Source of the DNA: Qipengyuania sp. S6317L1
GTDB lineage: Bacteria > Pseudomonadota > Alphaproteobacteria > Sphingomonadales > Sphingomonadaceae
Assembly: GCF_023015615.1 (NCBI RefSeq)
Contig: NZ_JALKAJ010000002.1
Location: 372,001-436,000, forward strand
Direction of reading: 5' to 3'
DNA: 64,000 nt
The notes beneath the pieces are model-generated. The model saw only the letters and a list, made by a program, of their open reading frames with translations, was not told the origin of the DNA and ran no database searches. Below are positions 36,444 through 45,253 of the stretch, in pieces (position 1 is the first letter of the stretch; each line of letters begins with the position of its first letter). The translations under genes were made by a program, and so were the position numbers.

Positions 36444-38020
36444 ACGCCGATCAAAATATGGCTCCAGGGCTCGACTTTACACCGCCGATGAGCGGAGAAC
36501 GCGGCATCAATCCGGTGATCGCGGAAAAGTATAAAGGCAAGACAGCCTGCGTCATCGGGTCTGGTTTTGGCGGCATGGCCTTGGCGCTGCGCCTGCAATC
36601 GCACGGTATTCAAACGACAGTTGTTGAATCGCGCGACAAGCCGGGTGGACGGGCCTATTTCTGGGAGAAAGACGGCTTCACCTTTGACGCTGGCCCCACG
36701 GTCATCACCGACCCGCCATGTCTTAAGGAACTGTGGGAACTGACCGGCCATGACATTTCTGAAGATGTCGAGCTGATGAAGGTGCACCCCTTCTATCGCC
36801 TCAACTGGCCCGATGGCACCAACTTCGACTACTCGAATGTTGACGAGGAATTGAACGCCGAAATCGCGAAGCTCAATCCCGACGATGTCATCGGTTATCA
36901 GCGCTTCCTCGAATATTCGGCGCGCGTGCACGAAGAGGGCTATATCAAGCTTGGCACCAAGCCCTTCCTCGATTTCAAGAGCATGCTCAAGGCCGCGCCT
37001 GCGCTCGTCAAAGAAAAGGCCTGGCGCAGCGTTTACGACATGGTTTCAAGCTACATCAAGGATGAGCGCCTTCGCGAAGCGTTCAGCTTTCACACGCTGC
37101 TTGTCGGTGGTTCGCCAATGAAAACCAGCGCGATTTACGCGCTCATTCACAAGCTTGAAAAAGATGGCGGCGTTTGGTGGGCACGCGGCGGGACCAACCG
37201 CCTGATTGCCGGAATGGTGCGCCATTTCGAACGCCTCGGCGGAACGATGCGCGTGGGCGACGCAGTCACTCAGGTGCACACGCAAGGGACCAAGGCGACC
37301 GAGGTGGAAACCAAGTCCGGCTGGAAACAGCGGTTTGACGCGGTCTGCTCCAACGCTGACATCATGCACTCCTACAAGGACCTGCTCGGGCAATCAGACC
37401 GGGGGCAGAAATACGCCAAATCCCTCTCCCGCAAGAGTTATTCGCCATCGCTTTTCGTCGTCCACTTCGGGCTTGAGGGCACGTGGCCGGGTATTGCCCA
37501 CCACATGATCCTGTTCGGCCCGCGCTACAAAGGGCTTGTGGACGACATCTACAAGCACGGCGTCCTGCCGCAGGATTTCTCGATCTACCTCCACCACCCG
37601 ACCGTCACCGACCCCTCAATGGCGCCCAAGGGCATGAGCACCTTCTACGCGCTCGTCCCCGTGGCGCACATGGGCAAGATGCCGATCGATTGGGACGTGG
37701 AAGGGCCCAAGTTTGAAAAGGCAATCCTCGATGAAGTGGGCCGCCGCCTAATCCCGGACATTCACGACCGGATCGTCACCAAGTTCTCTTATGCGCCCAA
37801 GGATTTCCAAGCCGATCTCAACGCCCATATGGGCAGCGCCTTCAGCCTTGAGCCGGTCTTGTGGCAAAGCGCCTATATGCGCGGCCACAACCGCGATGAC
37901 GTGATCGACAATTTCTACCTCGTGGGCGCGGGCACCCACCCCGGCGCTGGCATCCCCGGCGTTGTGGGAAGCGCGAAGGCTACCGCTGGTCTGATGCTTG
38001 AAGATCTGGCGGTGAAGTGA
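36440..38020 (+). CDS. crtI: Phytoene desaturase (lycopene-forming type)
   Basis: This FAD-dependent desaturase converts phytoene stepwise to lycopene. The 526-residue protein carries the FAD site CVIGSGFGGMALALRLQSHG followed by VVESRDKPGGRAYFWEKDGF. The C-terminal CrtI signature is in YLVGAGTHPGAGIPGVVGSA. The first 35 residues are an extra N-terminal segment beyond the usual start, but the ATG overlapping crtY's stop (ATGA) supports it. Translational coupling to crtY is likely. Confidence 0.97.
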   Translation: MNADQNMAPGLDFTPPMSGERGINPVIAEKYKGKTACVIGSGFGGMALALRLQSHGIQTTVVESRDKPGGRAYFWEKDGFTFDAGPTVITDPPCLKELWELTGHDISEDVELMKVHPFYRLNWPDGTNFDYSNVDEELNAEIAKLNPDDVIGYQRFLEYSARVHEEGYIKLGTKPFLDFKSMLKAAPALVKEKAWRSVYDMVSSYIKDERLREAFSFHTLLVGGSPMKTSAIYALIHKLEKDGGVWWARGGTNRLIAGMVRHFERLGGTMRVGDAVTQVHTQGTKATEVETKSGWKQRFDAVCSNADIMHSYKDLLGQSDRGQKYAKSLSRKSYSPSLFVVHFGLEGTWPGIAHHMILFGPRYKGLVDDIYKHGVLPQDFSIYLHHPTVTDPSMAPKGMSTFYALVPVAHMGKMPIDWDVEGPKFEKAILDEVGRRLIPDIHDRIVTKFSYAPKDFQADLNAHMGSAFSLEPVLWQSAYMRGHNRDDVIDNFYLVGAGTHPGAGIPGVVGSAKATAGLMLEDLAVK

Positions 38021-38031
38021 ACGGTTACCTT

Positions 38032-38059
38032 TTGACAGGTCGCGTCCGTCCGCTAGGAG
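38032..38059 (+). promoter_or_regulatory. Candidate promoter before LOG-crtB
   Basis: TTGACA (38032-38037) and TAGGAG (38054-38059) are spaced by 16 bp and end 40 bp before the LOG ATG. The -35 box is consensus and the -10 is weak. The spacing matches the candidate at 7353-7380. Confidence 0.4.
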
Positions 38060-38098
38060 TACGGTCGTGAATTTTGCTACCGAAGATTACGCTCACCC

Positions 38099-38680
38099 AT
38101 GAAACGTCTCGCTGTCTACTGCGGTTCGGCAACGCCCGAAGACCCGCGCTATATGGAACTCGCCACGCAAGTCGGCAAAACGCTAGCGACGCGCGGCATT
38201 GGCACCGTTTATGGCGGTGGTCGCCTTGGCCTTATGGGCGCGGTCGCCAAGGGCGCTCTCGATGCTGGCGGCGAAGTCATCGGGGTGATCCCCGAAGCGC
38301 TCGCCAATAGCGAGGTCGCCAATCACGATTGCACCGAGCTTTACACCGTCTCGGGCATGCACGAGCGCAAGCAGCGTTTCACCGACCTCTCCGATGGTTT
38401 TGTCACCCTGCCCGGCGGCGTCGGCACCATGGACGAGCTGTGGGAAGCGATGAGCTGGGCGCAATTGGGTTACCACTCGGACCCCGTAGGGATTCTCAAC
38501 GCCTTTGGCTTTTACGACGATCTCATCGCCTTCAACGCCAAGATGGCCGAGGTCGGCTTTGTCCGTCCAGCGCACCAGAACATCCTCGTCGCCGCGACTT
38601 CGATTGAGGAATTGCTGGACAAAATGGCCGCTTACGAACCGCACACGCCGATCTTCCGGATGAAGGCGGATGATTTGTGA
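38099..38680 (+). CDS. LOG-family (TIGR00730) nucleotide-5'-monophosphate phosphoribohydrolase
   Basis: This 193-residue Rossmann-fold protein has the LOG signatures GGRLGLMGAVAKGALDAGG and LPGGVGTMDELWEAMSW (PGGxGTxxE). LOG enzymes release free base from (cytokinin) nucleoside monophosphates, and bacterial members have AMP or other nucleotide activity. It sits between crtI and crtB. Its stop overlaps the crtB GTG start by GTGA, so it is expressed with the carotenoid gene. A role in pigment synthesis is not established. Confidence 0.93.
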   Translation: MKRLAVYCGSATPEDPRYMELATQVGKTLATRGIGTVYGGGRLGLMGAVAKGALDAGGEVIGVIPEALANSEVANHDCTELYTVSGMHERKQRFTDLSDGFVTLPGGVGTMDELWEAMSWAQLGYHSDPVGILNAFGFYDDLIAFNAKMAEVGFVRPAHQNILVAATSIEELLDKMAAYEPHTPIFRMKADDL

Positions 38681-39681
38681 GCGACAAGGCGCGCCCTTTC
38701 GTCCTTAACGAGCTGCGGGCAACCCCTTCCGTTCCGGGCGGTGGACGCAATAGGGCGGCTCTGGTCGAGAAGGCGCGTGTCGCAATCCGAGAGGGTTCGC
38801 ACTCTTTCCACGCCGCGGCGCGATTGTTCGACAAGACCACGCGCGAGCGCGCCTGGCTGCTCTATGCCTGGTGCCGCCGCTGCGACGACATTGCCGATAA
38901 TCAGCACATGGGCGGCGAATTGGGCGACCAGTCAGATGCCAAGCAACGCATCGCCAAGATCCGCCTGCTCACACAGCGCGCGCTCGACGGCTACCCCACC
39001 GCCGACCCGGCGTTCGACGCCTTTGGCCTCGTCGCCTCCGAGGTCGGTATCACCGCGCAAATGGCCGAGGACGTAATCGCGGGCTTCGAGCTTGACGCTG
39101 ACGATTGGCGCCCTCGGACCGAGGCCGATATGCTGCGCTATTGCTACCACGTGGCAGGCGCGGTCGGCGTGATGATGGCGGTGGTCATGGGCGTTGATCC
39201 CAAGGATCAGGATACATTGGACCGTGCCAATGATTTAGGGCTAGCCTTCCAGCTTTCGAATATCGCCCGCGATATTGTCGAAGATGACGCGGCAGGACGC
39301 TGCTATCTTCCGATCCAGTGGCTGGTCGAGCAGGATATCGAGCCCGGCCAGCACACCAAACCCCACCACCGCGAAGAACTTGCCGAAATGGCCGCACGGC
39401 TGGTGGAACTGGTCGAAAAACACGAAGCCGCCGCGCGCGTGGGAGCCGAGCGCCTCCCCTTCCGCAGCCGCTGGGCCGTGCTATCGGCAGCGCGCATTTA
39501 CGGCGCAATTGGCCGCAAGGTGCGCGAGCGGGGGCCTGAGGCGTGGAACAGCCGCACCGTCGTGCCGCGCTGGGAAAAGGCGCTTTATGGCATGCGCGCC
39601 TTCCTCTCCGCCGCGATCAACCGCGAAAAGCACCCTGATGGCGAGATCACTTGGGGCATCAAGGACTTCCGGCCCTCCTGA
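38677..39681 (+). CDS. crtB: Phytoene synthase
   Basis: CrtB condenses two geranylgeranyl diphosphates head-to-head to phytoene, the first committed carotenoid step. The 334-residue protein starts with GTG at 38677. Two Asp-rich motifs are present: RRCDDIAD (Asp70, 71, 74) and NIARDIVEDDAAGRCYLP, with QLSNIARD typical of the family. N-terminal extension of about 45 residues. Together with crtY and crtI this gives beta-carotene from GGPP; crtZ and other tailoring genes are not in the window. Confidence 0.96.
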   Translation: MSDKARPFVLNELRATPSVPGGGRNRAALVEKARVAIREGSHSFHAAARLFDKTTRERAWLLYAWCRRCDDIADNQHMGGELGDQSDAKQRIAKIRLLTQRALDGYPTADPAFDAFGLVASEVGITAQMAEDVIAGFELDADDWRPRTEADMLRYCYHVAGAVGVMMAVVMGVDPKDQDTLDRANDLGLAFQLSNIARDIVEDDAAGRCYLPIQWLVEQDIEPGQHTKPHHREELAEMAARLVELVEKHEAAARVGAERLPFRSRWAVLSAARIYGAIGRKVRERGPEAWNSRTVVPRWEKALYGMRAFLSAAINREKHPDGEITWGIKDFRPS

Positions 39682-39757
39682 ACCCTCCAGCAATCCCGGC
39701 GAAGTGGGTAAGGCAAGTAGTTTCCATTGTAATAAAATTGCGCTACGTCTCTCGCCC

Positions 39758-40261
39758 ATGAGAGGACCCTTGATTTTAGCAACAGCGCTTCTTTGCGCCG
39801 CCCCCGCTTTGGCCGATGATGATCCAGCGCAGGAGGCAAAGCTCGCGGTCAACGGTTTCATGAACGCAATCGCCAGCGACGATAAAACGGCGCTTGCCGA
39901 TCATATGGTCCCCGAGGCGATGATCTTCGTGCACAACCGGATGGACCCTGCCAACCCGCGCGTCGATCACCTTACCGTGGCACAGCACCTTGAAAACTGG
40001 GCCAAGCGCGATGCGCGCTATATCGAGGACATGGCTTTTACCAGCGTGCTCTTGGACGGCGATATGGCCCATGTTTGGGGCCCCTATTCCTTTTGGGTGA
40101 ATTACGAGCTTTCCCATTGCGGGATCAATTCGCTCAACCTTGTCAGAACCCAAGACGGCTGGAAAGTCGCCAATACAAGCTTCACGATGGAACGCCCGAG
40201 TGAATGTGAACGGCTCGGCGTGCCGGGCTTCCCCGCAGAAGAAATCAGAGACGACCAGTAA
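39758..40261 (+). CDS. Exported NTF2-like (SnoaL/DUF4440-type) protein
   Basis: This 167-residue protein has a signal peptide (LILATALLCAAPALA). The mature domain resembles NTF2-fold proteins of the DUF4440 type: AVNGFMNAIASDDKTALADH, FVHNRMDPANPRVDHL, DGDMAHVWGPYSFWVNYELS and LVRTQDGWKVANTSFT. Role unknown; such domains bind small molecules or catalyse isomerisations. The stop overlaps the following carboxylase start (TAATG), so it may be coupled. A larger overlapping frame upstream is rejected because it lies over crtB. Confidence 0.8.
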   Translation: MRGPLILATALLCAAPALADDDPAQEAKLAVNGFMNAIASDDKTALADHMVPEAMIFVHNRMDPANPRVDHLTVAQHLENWAKRDARYIEDMAFTSVLLDGDMAHVWGPYSFWVNYELSHCGINSLNLVRTQDGWKVANTSFTMERPSECERLGVPGFPAEEIRDDQ

Positions 40262-42183
40262 TGATCACCAAACTCCTTATCGCCAACCGGGGCGAGATTG
40301 CATGCCGGATTATGCGCACCGCGCGTGAAATGGGCATAGCCACTGTCGCGGTTTATTCCGACGCCGATGCCAAGGCACTGCACACGCGATCTGCTGATGA
40401 GGCGGTGCATATTGGCCCCTCGCCTGCCGCTGAAAGCTACCTTGTGGGCGCAAAGATCATTGCGGCGGCCAAGGAGACGGGCGCGGAGGCGATCCATCCC
40501 GGTTATGGCTTCTTGTCCGAGAATGCAGATTTCGCACGCGCTGTGATTGAGGCTGGGCTCATTTGGGTCGGACCAAAGCCGGAGAGCATCGAAGCGATGG
40601 GCCTGAAGGATGCCGCCAAAGAGCGCATGATTGCTGCGGGCGTGCCAGTGACGCCGGGCTATCTGGGCGAGGACCAATCATTGGAGCGCCTCTCCGCAGA
40701 GGCCGAGAAAATCGGATACCCCGTGCTGATCAAAGCTGTTGCAGGCGGCGGCGGTAAGGGGATGCGCAAGGTCGATGCGCCCGAGGACTTCGCAGCTTCT
40801 CTTGAAAGCTGCCAGCGCGAGGCCAAGGCGTCCTTTGGGAATGATGAGGTCCTGCTTGAGAAGTGGATCACCTCCCCGCGCCATATTGAGGTGCAGGTCT
40901 TCGGCGATAGCCACGGCAATGTCGTTCATCTGTTTGAGCGCGACTGCTCGCTCCAACGCCGCCACCAAAAGGTGATCGAAGAAGCCCCGGCCCCCGGCAT
41001 GGACGAGGCCACCCGCGAAGAAATCTGCCAAGCCGCCGTGCGCGCTGCCAAAGCGGTGGACTATGAGGGCGCTGGCACCATCGAATTCATCGCCGACGCG
41101 AGCGAAGGCCTGCGCGCCGACCGCATTTTCTTTATGGAGATGAACACCAGGCTTCAGGTCGAACACCCCGTCACCGAAGAGATCACCGGCGTGGACTTGG
41201 TGGAATGGCAGCTGCGGGTGGCCAGCGGCGAGCCGATTCCGCTGAAGCAGGAAGAGCTTTCGATTGACGGCCACGCGATTGAAGCGCGGCTTTATGCCGA
41301 GGACCCGGCGAAAGGGTTCTTGCCGAGCACGGGGCGGCTCACACATTTCTATCTTCACGATGGGGACCGCGTTGACACGGGTGTCGAAGAAGACGACGAA
41401 ATCTCGCCTTTCTATGACCCTATGATCGCGAAGATCATTTCACATGCAGCAAGTCGCGACGAGGCGCGAACCGACTTGATGCGGTCACTTTCGAAGTCGT
41501 TTGTCGCTCCGGTCAGGACCAATAGCGGCTTCCTTTTTGCGTGCCTAGAAAGCGACGAGTTCGCGGAAGCGGATCTTACGACTGGTTTCATCGAGAAGGC
41601 AGGCGATGCGCTTCTACCCGCTTCACTGCCTAGTAAGGCAGCAAGAGATCGAGCTGCTGCAACCTATCTTGAGGCCAGTTTTGCCTTTGAGGATCTGCCA
41701 TCAGTCGTTCTTCCCGAAGGCCTACAATCGTTCAGGCTCAACGCGCAGAGCGCTCAATCCTTGATCATGGAAACACGCGGGGAATGTGTTTCTGGTTCTT
41801 CGGACGAAGCCATTGGAGCATTCCCGGATTCCGGGCCATTCCACACTGCCCTTTCCGACACTGAGGTTATCGTAACCGAACGCGGAGAGGCATTCGTCTT
41901 TGTTGCTCCTCCTAGGGGCGATGCCTCCGGCTCCGCCTCCGCAGCAGACGGCGCTATCCTCGCGCCTATGCCGGGCAAGGTCATCGCTGTGGACGTGGCC
42001 GAGGGCGACCAAGTCACCGCTGGGCAGCGCTTGATGGTCCTGGAGGCGATGAAGATGGAGCACGCGCTCACCGCGCCCTTTGATGGAACGGTGACGGGCC
42101 TCACGGCGAGCGAAGGCGGGCAGGTGCAGGTTGAAGCGGTGCTGTGCGTGGTGGAGCCGTCGCAAGTGGATGAAGGCTCATGA
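40261..42183 (+). CDS. Acyl-CoA carboxylase alpha subunit (biotin carboxylase + BCCP)
   Basis: This 640-residue protein carries out ATP-dependent biotin carboxylation and holds the biotin. The biotin-carboxylase domain spans 1-450 (KLLIANRGEIACRIMRTARE, KAVAGGGGKGMRKV, FMEMNTRLQVEHPVTEEITG). A less conserved BT-like segment follows to about 560. The C-terminal biotinyl domain has the attachment Lys in VLEAMKMEHAL, near residue 598. The paired beta gene follows after a repeat. The specific acyl-CoA (acetyl, propionyl, methylcrotonyl, geranyl) cannot be read here; leucine or isoprenoid breakdown is plausible. Confidence 0.93.
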   Translation: MITKLLIANRGEIACRIMRTAREMGIATVAVYSDADAKALHTRSADEAVHIGPSPAAESYLVGAKIIAAAKETGAEAIHPGYGFLSENADFARAVIEAGLIWVGPKPESIEAMGLKDAAKERMIAAGVPVTPGYLGEDQSLERLSAEAEKIGYPVLIKAVAGGGGKGMRKVDAPEDFAASLESCQREAKASFGNDEVLLEKWITSPRHIEVQVFGDSHGNVVHLFERDCSLQRRHQKVIEEAPAPGMDEATREEICQAAVRAAKAVDYEGAGTIEFIADASEGLRADRIFFMEMNTRLQVEHPVTEEITGVDLVEWQLRVASGEPIPLKQEELSIDGHAIEARLYAEDPAKGFLPSTGRLTHFYLHDGDRVDTGVEEDDEISPFYDPMIAKIISHAASRDEARTDLMRSLSKSFVAPVRTNSGFLFACLESDEFAEADLTTGFIEKAGDALLPASLPSKAARDRAAATYLEASFAFEDLPSVVLPEGLQSFRLNAQSAQSLIMETRGECVSGSSDEAIGAFPDSGPFHTALSDTEVIVTERGEAFVFVAPPRGDASGSASAADGAILAPMPGKVIAVDVAEGDQVTAGQRLMVLEAMKMEHALTAPFDGTVTGLTASEGGQVQVEAVLCVVEPSQVDEGS

Positions 42184-42291
42184 TCCTCCCCGAACTGGGG
42201 AGGTGGCAGCGCGAAGCGCTGACGGAGGGGCCTTTCGCGAGCTTGCCCCTCCACCAGACCTTGTCTGGTCCCCCTCCCCATGCTGGGGAGG
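42184..42291. repeat. Palindromic intergenic repeat inside the carboxylase operon
   Basis: This roughly 108-bp element consists of five consecutive stems: CCTCCCC/GGGGAGG (42185-42203), AGCGC/GCGCT (42208-42220), GGAGGGGC/GCCCCTCC (42224-42252), CCAGAC/GTCTGG (42254-42268), and CCTCCCC/GGGGAGG (42273-42291). The two ends are inverted copies. Such modules are dispersed between genes in sphingomonads and caulobacters. The final GGGGAGG lies 4 bp from the next ATG and likely serves as its ribosome site. Confidence 0.85.
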
Positions 42292-42295
42292 ACCT

Positions 42296-43846
42296 ATGAG
42301 CTGGGAAAAAGAACTCGCAGAATTGCGCCAACGTGAAGCGTTCGCCGAGGAAATGGGTGGGGCCGACAAGGTCGCCCGCCAACATTCGCGCGGCAAGATG
42401 GATGCGCGCGCACGGCTGGACGCCATTTGCGACCCCGGTTCCTTCCGCGAGATCGGCAAGATCGCTGGCAAAGGCCATTATGACGAGAACGGCGACCTCC
42501 AAGGTGTCACCCCTGCCCCCTTCCTGTTTGGCAAGGCGACGGTAAACGGGCGGCCAGTGGTCGCCACAGCAGACGACTTCACCATTCGCGGGGGCGCGGC
42601 GGATGCAGGCATCAAGCGCAAGATGGTGCAGGCCGAGCAGATGGCGCATGAGCTAAAGCTTCCCATCATCAAGATGATCGACGGCACGGGCGGTGGCGGC
42701 AGTGTCAAAACGCTCGAGCAGATCGGCGCGACATACATCCCTGCGGTTCCGGGATGGGGCGATACGGTCAAGAACCTCGACACCGTGCCCGTGGTGGCTC
42801 TGGCGCTCGGGCCCACCGCTGGCCTTGGGGCTGCGCGGATTGCGGCAAGCCACTATTCAATCATGGTGCGCGGGCTCTCCCAATTGTTCGCCGCAGGCCC
42901 CGCCGTGGTCGATGGCCTTGGTGACGCCTACAAAAGCGCAGCCGACCACCAACAGGCCAAGGAAGAACTCGGCGGCGTCGACATCCACACCCGCAACGGC
43001 GTAGTCGATGATGAGGTCGCAAGCGAAGCCGAGGCATTCGCAAGAGCGCGCTATTTCCTCTCCTTCATGCCGGAACACGTGGGCCAGCACGCCCGCCGCA
43101 CCGCGCCAACCGACCCGGTCGATCGGCGTGAGGAGATGTTGTTGGATTTGGTGCCGCGAGAATCCAACAAGGTTTATTCAATGCGCTCCTGCCTCACGGC
43201 GGTGTTTGATCAACAAACTGTCTTCGAGATCGGCAAAAACTGGGGTCGCGCGGCGATTACGGCCTTGGCGCGTCTTGACGGCTGGCCCGTTGCGGTGGTG
43301 GCGAGCGATCCCAGCTTCCTTGGTGGCTCGTGGGATGCAAAAACGAGCGAAAAGGTCGAGCGTTTCGTCAAACTGGCCGACCAGTTCCGCCTGCCGATTG
43401 TCCATCTTGTCGATAACCCCGGCTTTATGATCGGGCGCGAGGCGGAGATGGCGGGGACGATCCGTTATGGCGTGCAGGCGATGAACGCGATTTACCGTGC
43501 CACAGTGCCGCTTGCGAGTGTCGTTATGCGCCGCGCCTATGGCATTGCGGGCAGCGCGATGAGCAATGCGGACCTTTACCAGTATCGCTATTGCTGGCCG
43601 TCGGGCGATTGGGGCAGCTTGCCTATCGCAGGCGGTCTTGAGGTGGCTTACAAGTCCGAACTCGAAGCCGCAGACGACCCGCAGGCCGAGCTTGAGAAGA
43701 TCAAGGAGCGCCTGAACAAGGTCACCTCGCCGTTCCGCTCAGCAGAACTTTTCAATGTCGAGGATATCATCGACCCGCGCGATACACGGCCCTTGCTTTG
43801 CGAATTTGCGGATCTGGCTTGGCGAAAGCTTAAAGCGGACGGGTGA
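42296..43846 (+). CDS. Acyl-CoA carboxylase beta subunit (carboxyltransferase)
   Basis: This 516-residue carboxyltransferase transfers CO2 from biotin to an acyl-CoA. The acyl-CoA site is in MIDGTGGGGSVKTLEQIGAT and LALGPTAGLGAARIAAS. The biotin side is in HLVDNPGFMIGREAEMAGTI, with VVMRRAYGIAGSAMS after it. Length and order match MCC/PCC beta-type subunits. The upstream repeat supplies its ribosome site, so translation may be independent of the alpha gene. Confidence 0.93.
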   Translation: MSWEKELAELRQREAFAEEMGGADKVARQHSRGKMDARARLDAICDPGSFREIGKIAGKGHYDENGDLQGVTPAPFLFGKATVNGRPVVATADDFTIRGGAADAGIKRKMVQAEQMAHELKLPIIKMIDGTGGGGSVKTLEQIGATYIPAVPGWGDTVKNLDTVPVVALALGPTAGLGAARIAASHYSIMVRGLSQLFAAGPAVVDGLGDAYKSAADHQQAKEELGGVDIHTRNGVVDDEVASEAEAFARARYFLSFMPEHVGQHARRTAPTDPVDRREEMLLDLVPRESNKVYSMRSCLTAVFDQQTVFEIGKNWGRAAITALARLDGWPVAVVASDPSFLGGSWDAKTSEKVERFVKLADQFRLPIVHLVDNPGFMIGREAEMAGTIRYGVQAMNAIYRATVPLASVVMRRAYGIAGSAMSNADLYQYRYCWPSGDWGSLPIAGGLEVAYKSELEAADDPQAELEKIKERLNKVTSPFRSAELFNVEDIIDPRDTRPLLCEFADLAWRKLKADG

Positions 43847-45115
43847 TCAATCGCCTTCTGTGCCATATGCCGTATCGGGTTCAGGCGGTCCGAAAAGCTT
43901 GCCCTTCTCGCTGAAAAGCACCAGCGCCAGGCACACGAGCCCTGCGCCTAAAAGCGAAAGCGCAAGCGGCTGCGCGGTGCCATCATAGGCATAGCCAACC
44001 GCCGCGCCCAGAAGAGCAGCCAAGGTCAACCGCACGAAACCGTGCACGCTGCTTGCCGCGCCTGCGATATTATAGAACGGGTTCATCGCGATTGAGCCAA
44101 AGTTCGACCCGATAAAGCCCAAAAGCATCATATTGATCGCCATCAGCGGCACGAATTGCCACAGCTTCTCGTCGTGCTGAAATGCGAAATAGACCTGAAC
44201 CGAGGCAACCGCGATAAAGGCGAAAACCGCAGTGTGGCTCACCCGGCGCGCGCCGAATCGTTCGACAATTCGCGAATTGGACCAGCTCGCCAGCGCCATG
44301 GAGCCTGCACATATGCCAAAGACAATCGGGAAGAGGTCGGGTGAGTCGAACCCCTCACTGATTAGTTGCTGCGAGGAATTGATAAAGCCGAACAAAGCGC
44401 CGAACACGATGCCTCCGCCAAACACATATCCGACAACGCTGGGGAGGCTGAGTGCGCGGCCCATATTGCGTGCAATGACGCGCGGGCGAATTTCCTGGCA
44501 GTTTTCCTCGGTCAAGCTTTCGGGCAAGCGGAAATAGACCCAAGTGCCAATGATCAGCCCTTGCATCGCCATGGCAAGGAAGATCGCTCGCCAGTCGGCG
44601 ACCAGCAGGATCACCTCGCCAAGGCTGGGCGCAATGGCGGGAACCATGAGAAAGATCACGAAGATAAGGCTCATCATCCGCGCCATCTTGTCGCCCCCTA
44701 CCCGGTCGCGAATAATCGCGGGCGGCAAAGCGACGATGCCTGCGCCGAAGAACCCTTGCGCGGCTCTAACTGCGACAAGCGCTTCGAATGAGGTGACGGC
44801 AGCACTTGCGAGGGAAAGCGCGATGTAAACCGCGATAGAGCCCATCAAAATTGGACGCCGCCCGAAACGGTCGGCCAATGCGCCCGGGACAAGCGCGCCA
44901 ATGCCAGCGGTCAGAAGATACACGCCAACGATAAACTGGCGGTCATTGCCTTCAATCGCGAGCGAGGCGGCCACGTCGTCCAAAGCGGGCAAGATTGCAT
45001 CAATCCCGAAGGCCTGAAGCGCCATCAGCATCGCCATCATCCAGATAAGCTCGGTTTCACCGATCGCTTTGATCGCGCGTTTGGGACGCGAAGAAGGGCG
45101 CGCAGAACCATGCAT
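43847..45115 (-). CDS. Bcr/CflA-type MFS drug-resistance transporter
   Basis: This 422-residue protein has about 12 hydrophobic helices. The Bcr/CflA branch is shown by LMALQAFGIDAILPALDDVA and GVYLLTAGIGALVPGALADR, followed by FGRRPILMGS (motif A). The probable start is MHGSARPSS at 45115; in-frame extension to 45166 or further is possible. Efflux substrate unknown. It is divergent to dinB across 138 bp, and convergent with the carboxylase beta gene whose end abuts its stop. Confidence 0.85.
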   Translation of the reverse strand: MHGSARPSSRPKRAIKAIGETELIWMMAMLMALQAFGIDAILPALDDVAASLAIEGNDRQFIVGVYLLTAGIGALVPGALADRFGRRPILMGSIAVYIALSLASAAVTSFEALVAVRAAQGFFGAGIVALPPAIIRDRVGGDKMARMMSLIFVIFLMVPAIAPSLGEVILLVADWRAIFLAMAMQGLIIGTWVYFRLPESLTEENCQEIRPRVIARNMGRALSLPSVVGYVFGGGIVFGALFGFINSSQQLISEGFDSPDLFPIVFGICAGSMALASWSNSRIVERFGARRVSHTAVFAFIAVASVQVYFAFQHDEKLWQFVPLMAINMMLLGFIGSNFGSIAMNPFYNIAGAASSVHGFVRLTLAALLGAAVGYAYDGTAQPLALSLLGAGLVCLALVLFSEKGKLFGPPEPDTAYGTEGD

Positions 45116-45253
45116 GGAAGGCTCTTTGCCCGCAGCTTCGCCGGAAGACCATACTTCATTTCGCATATGCACAAAATGGGTAGAGGCGGACTTGGTTCCA
45201 GAAGGGGGCGGCAATGCTTTCTTCGCAGACCCAAAGCGTCTATTTCGCACGAT

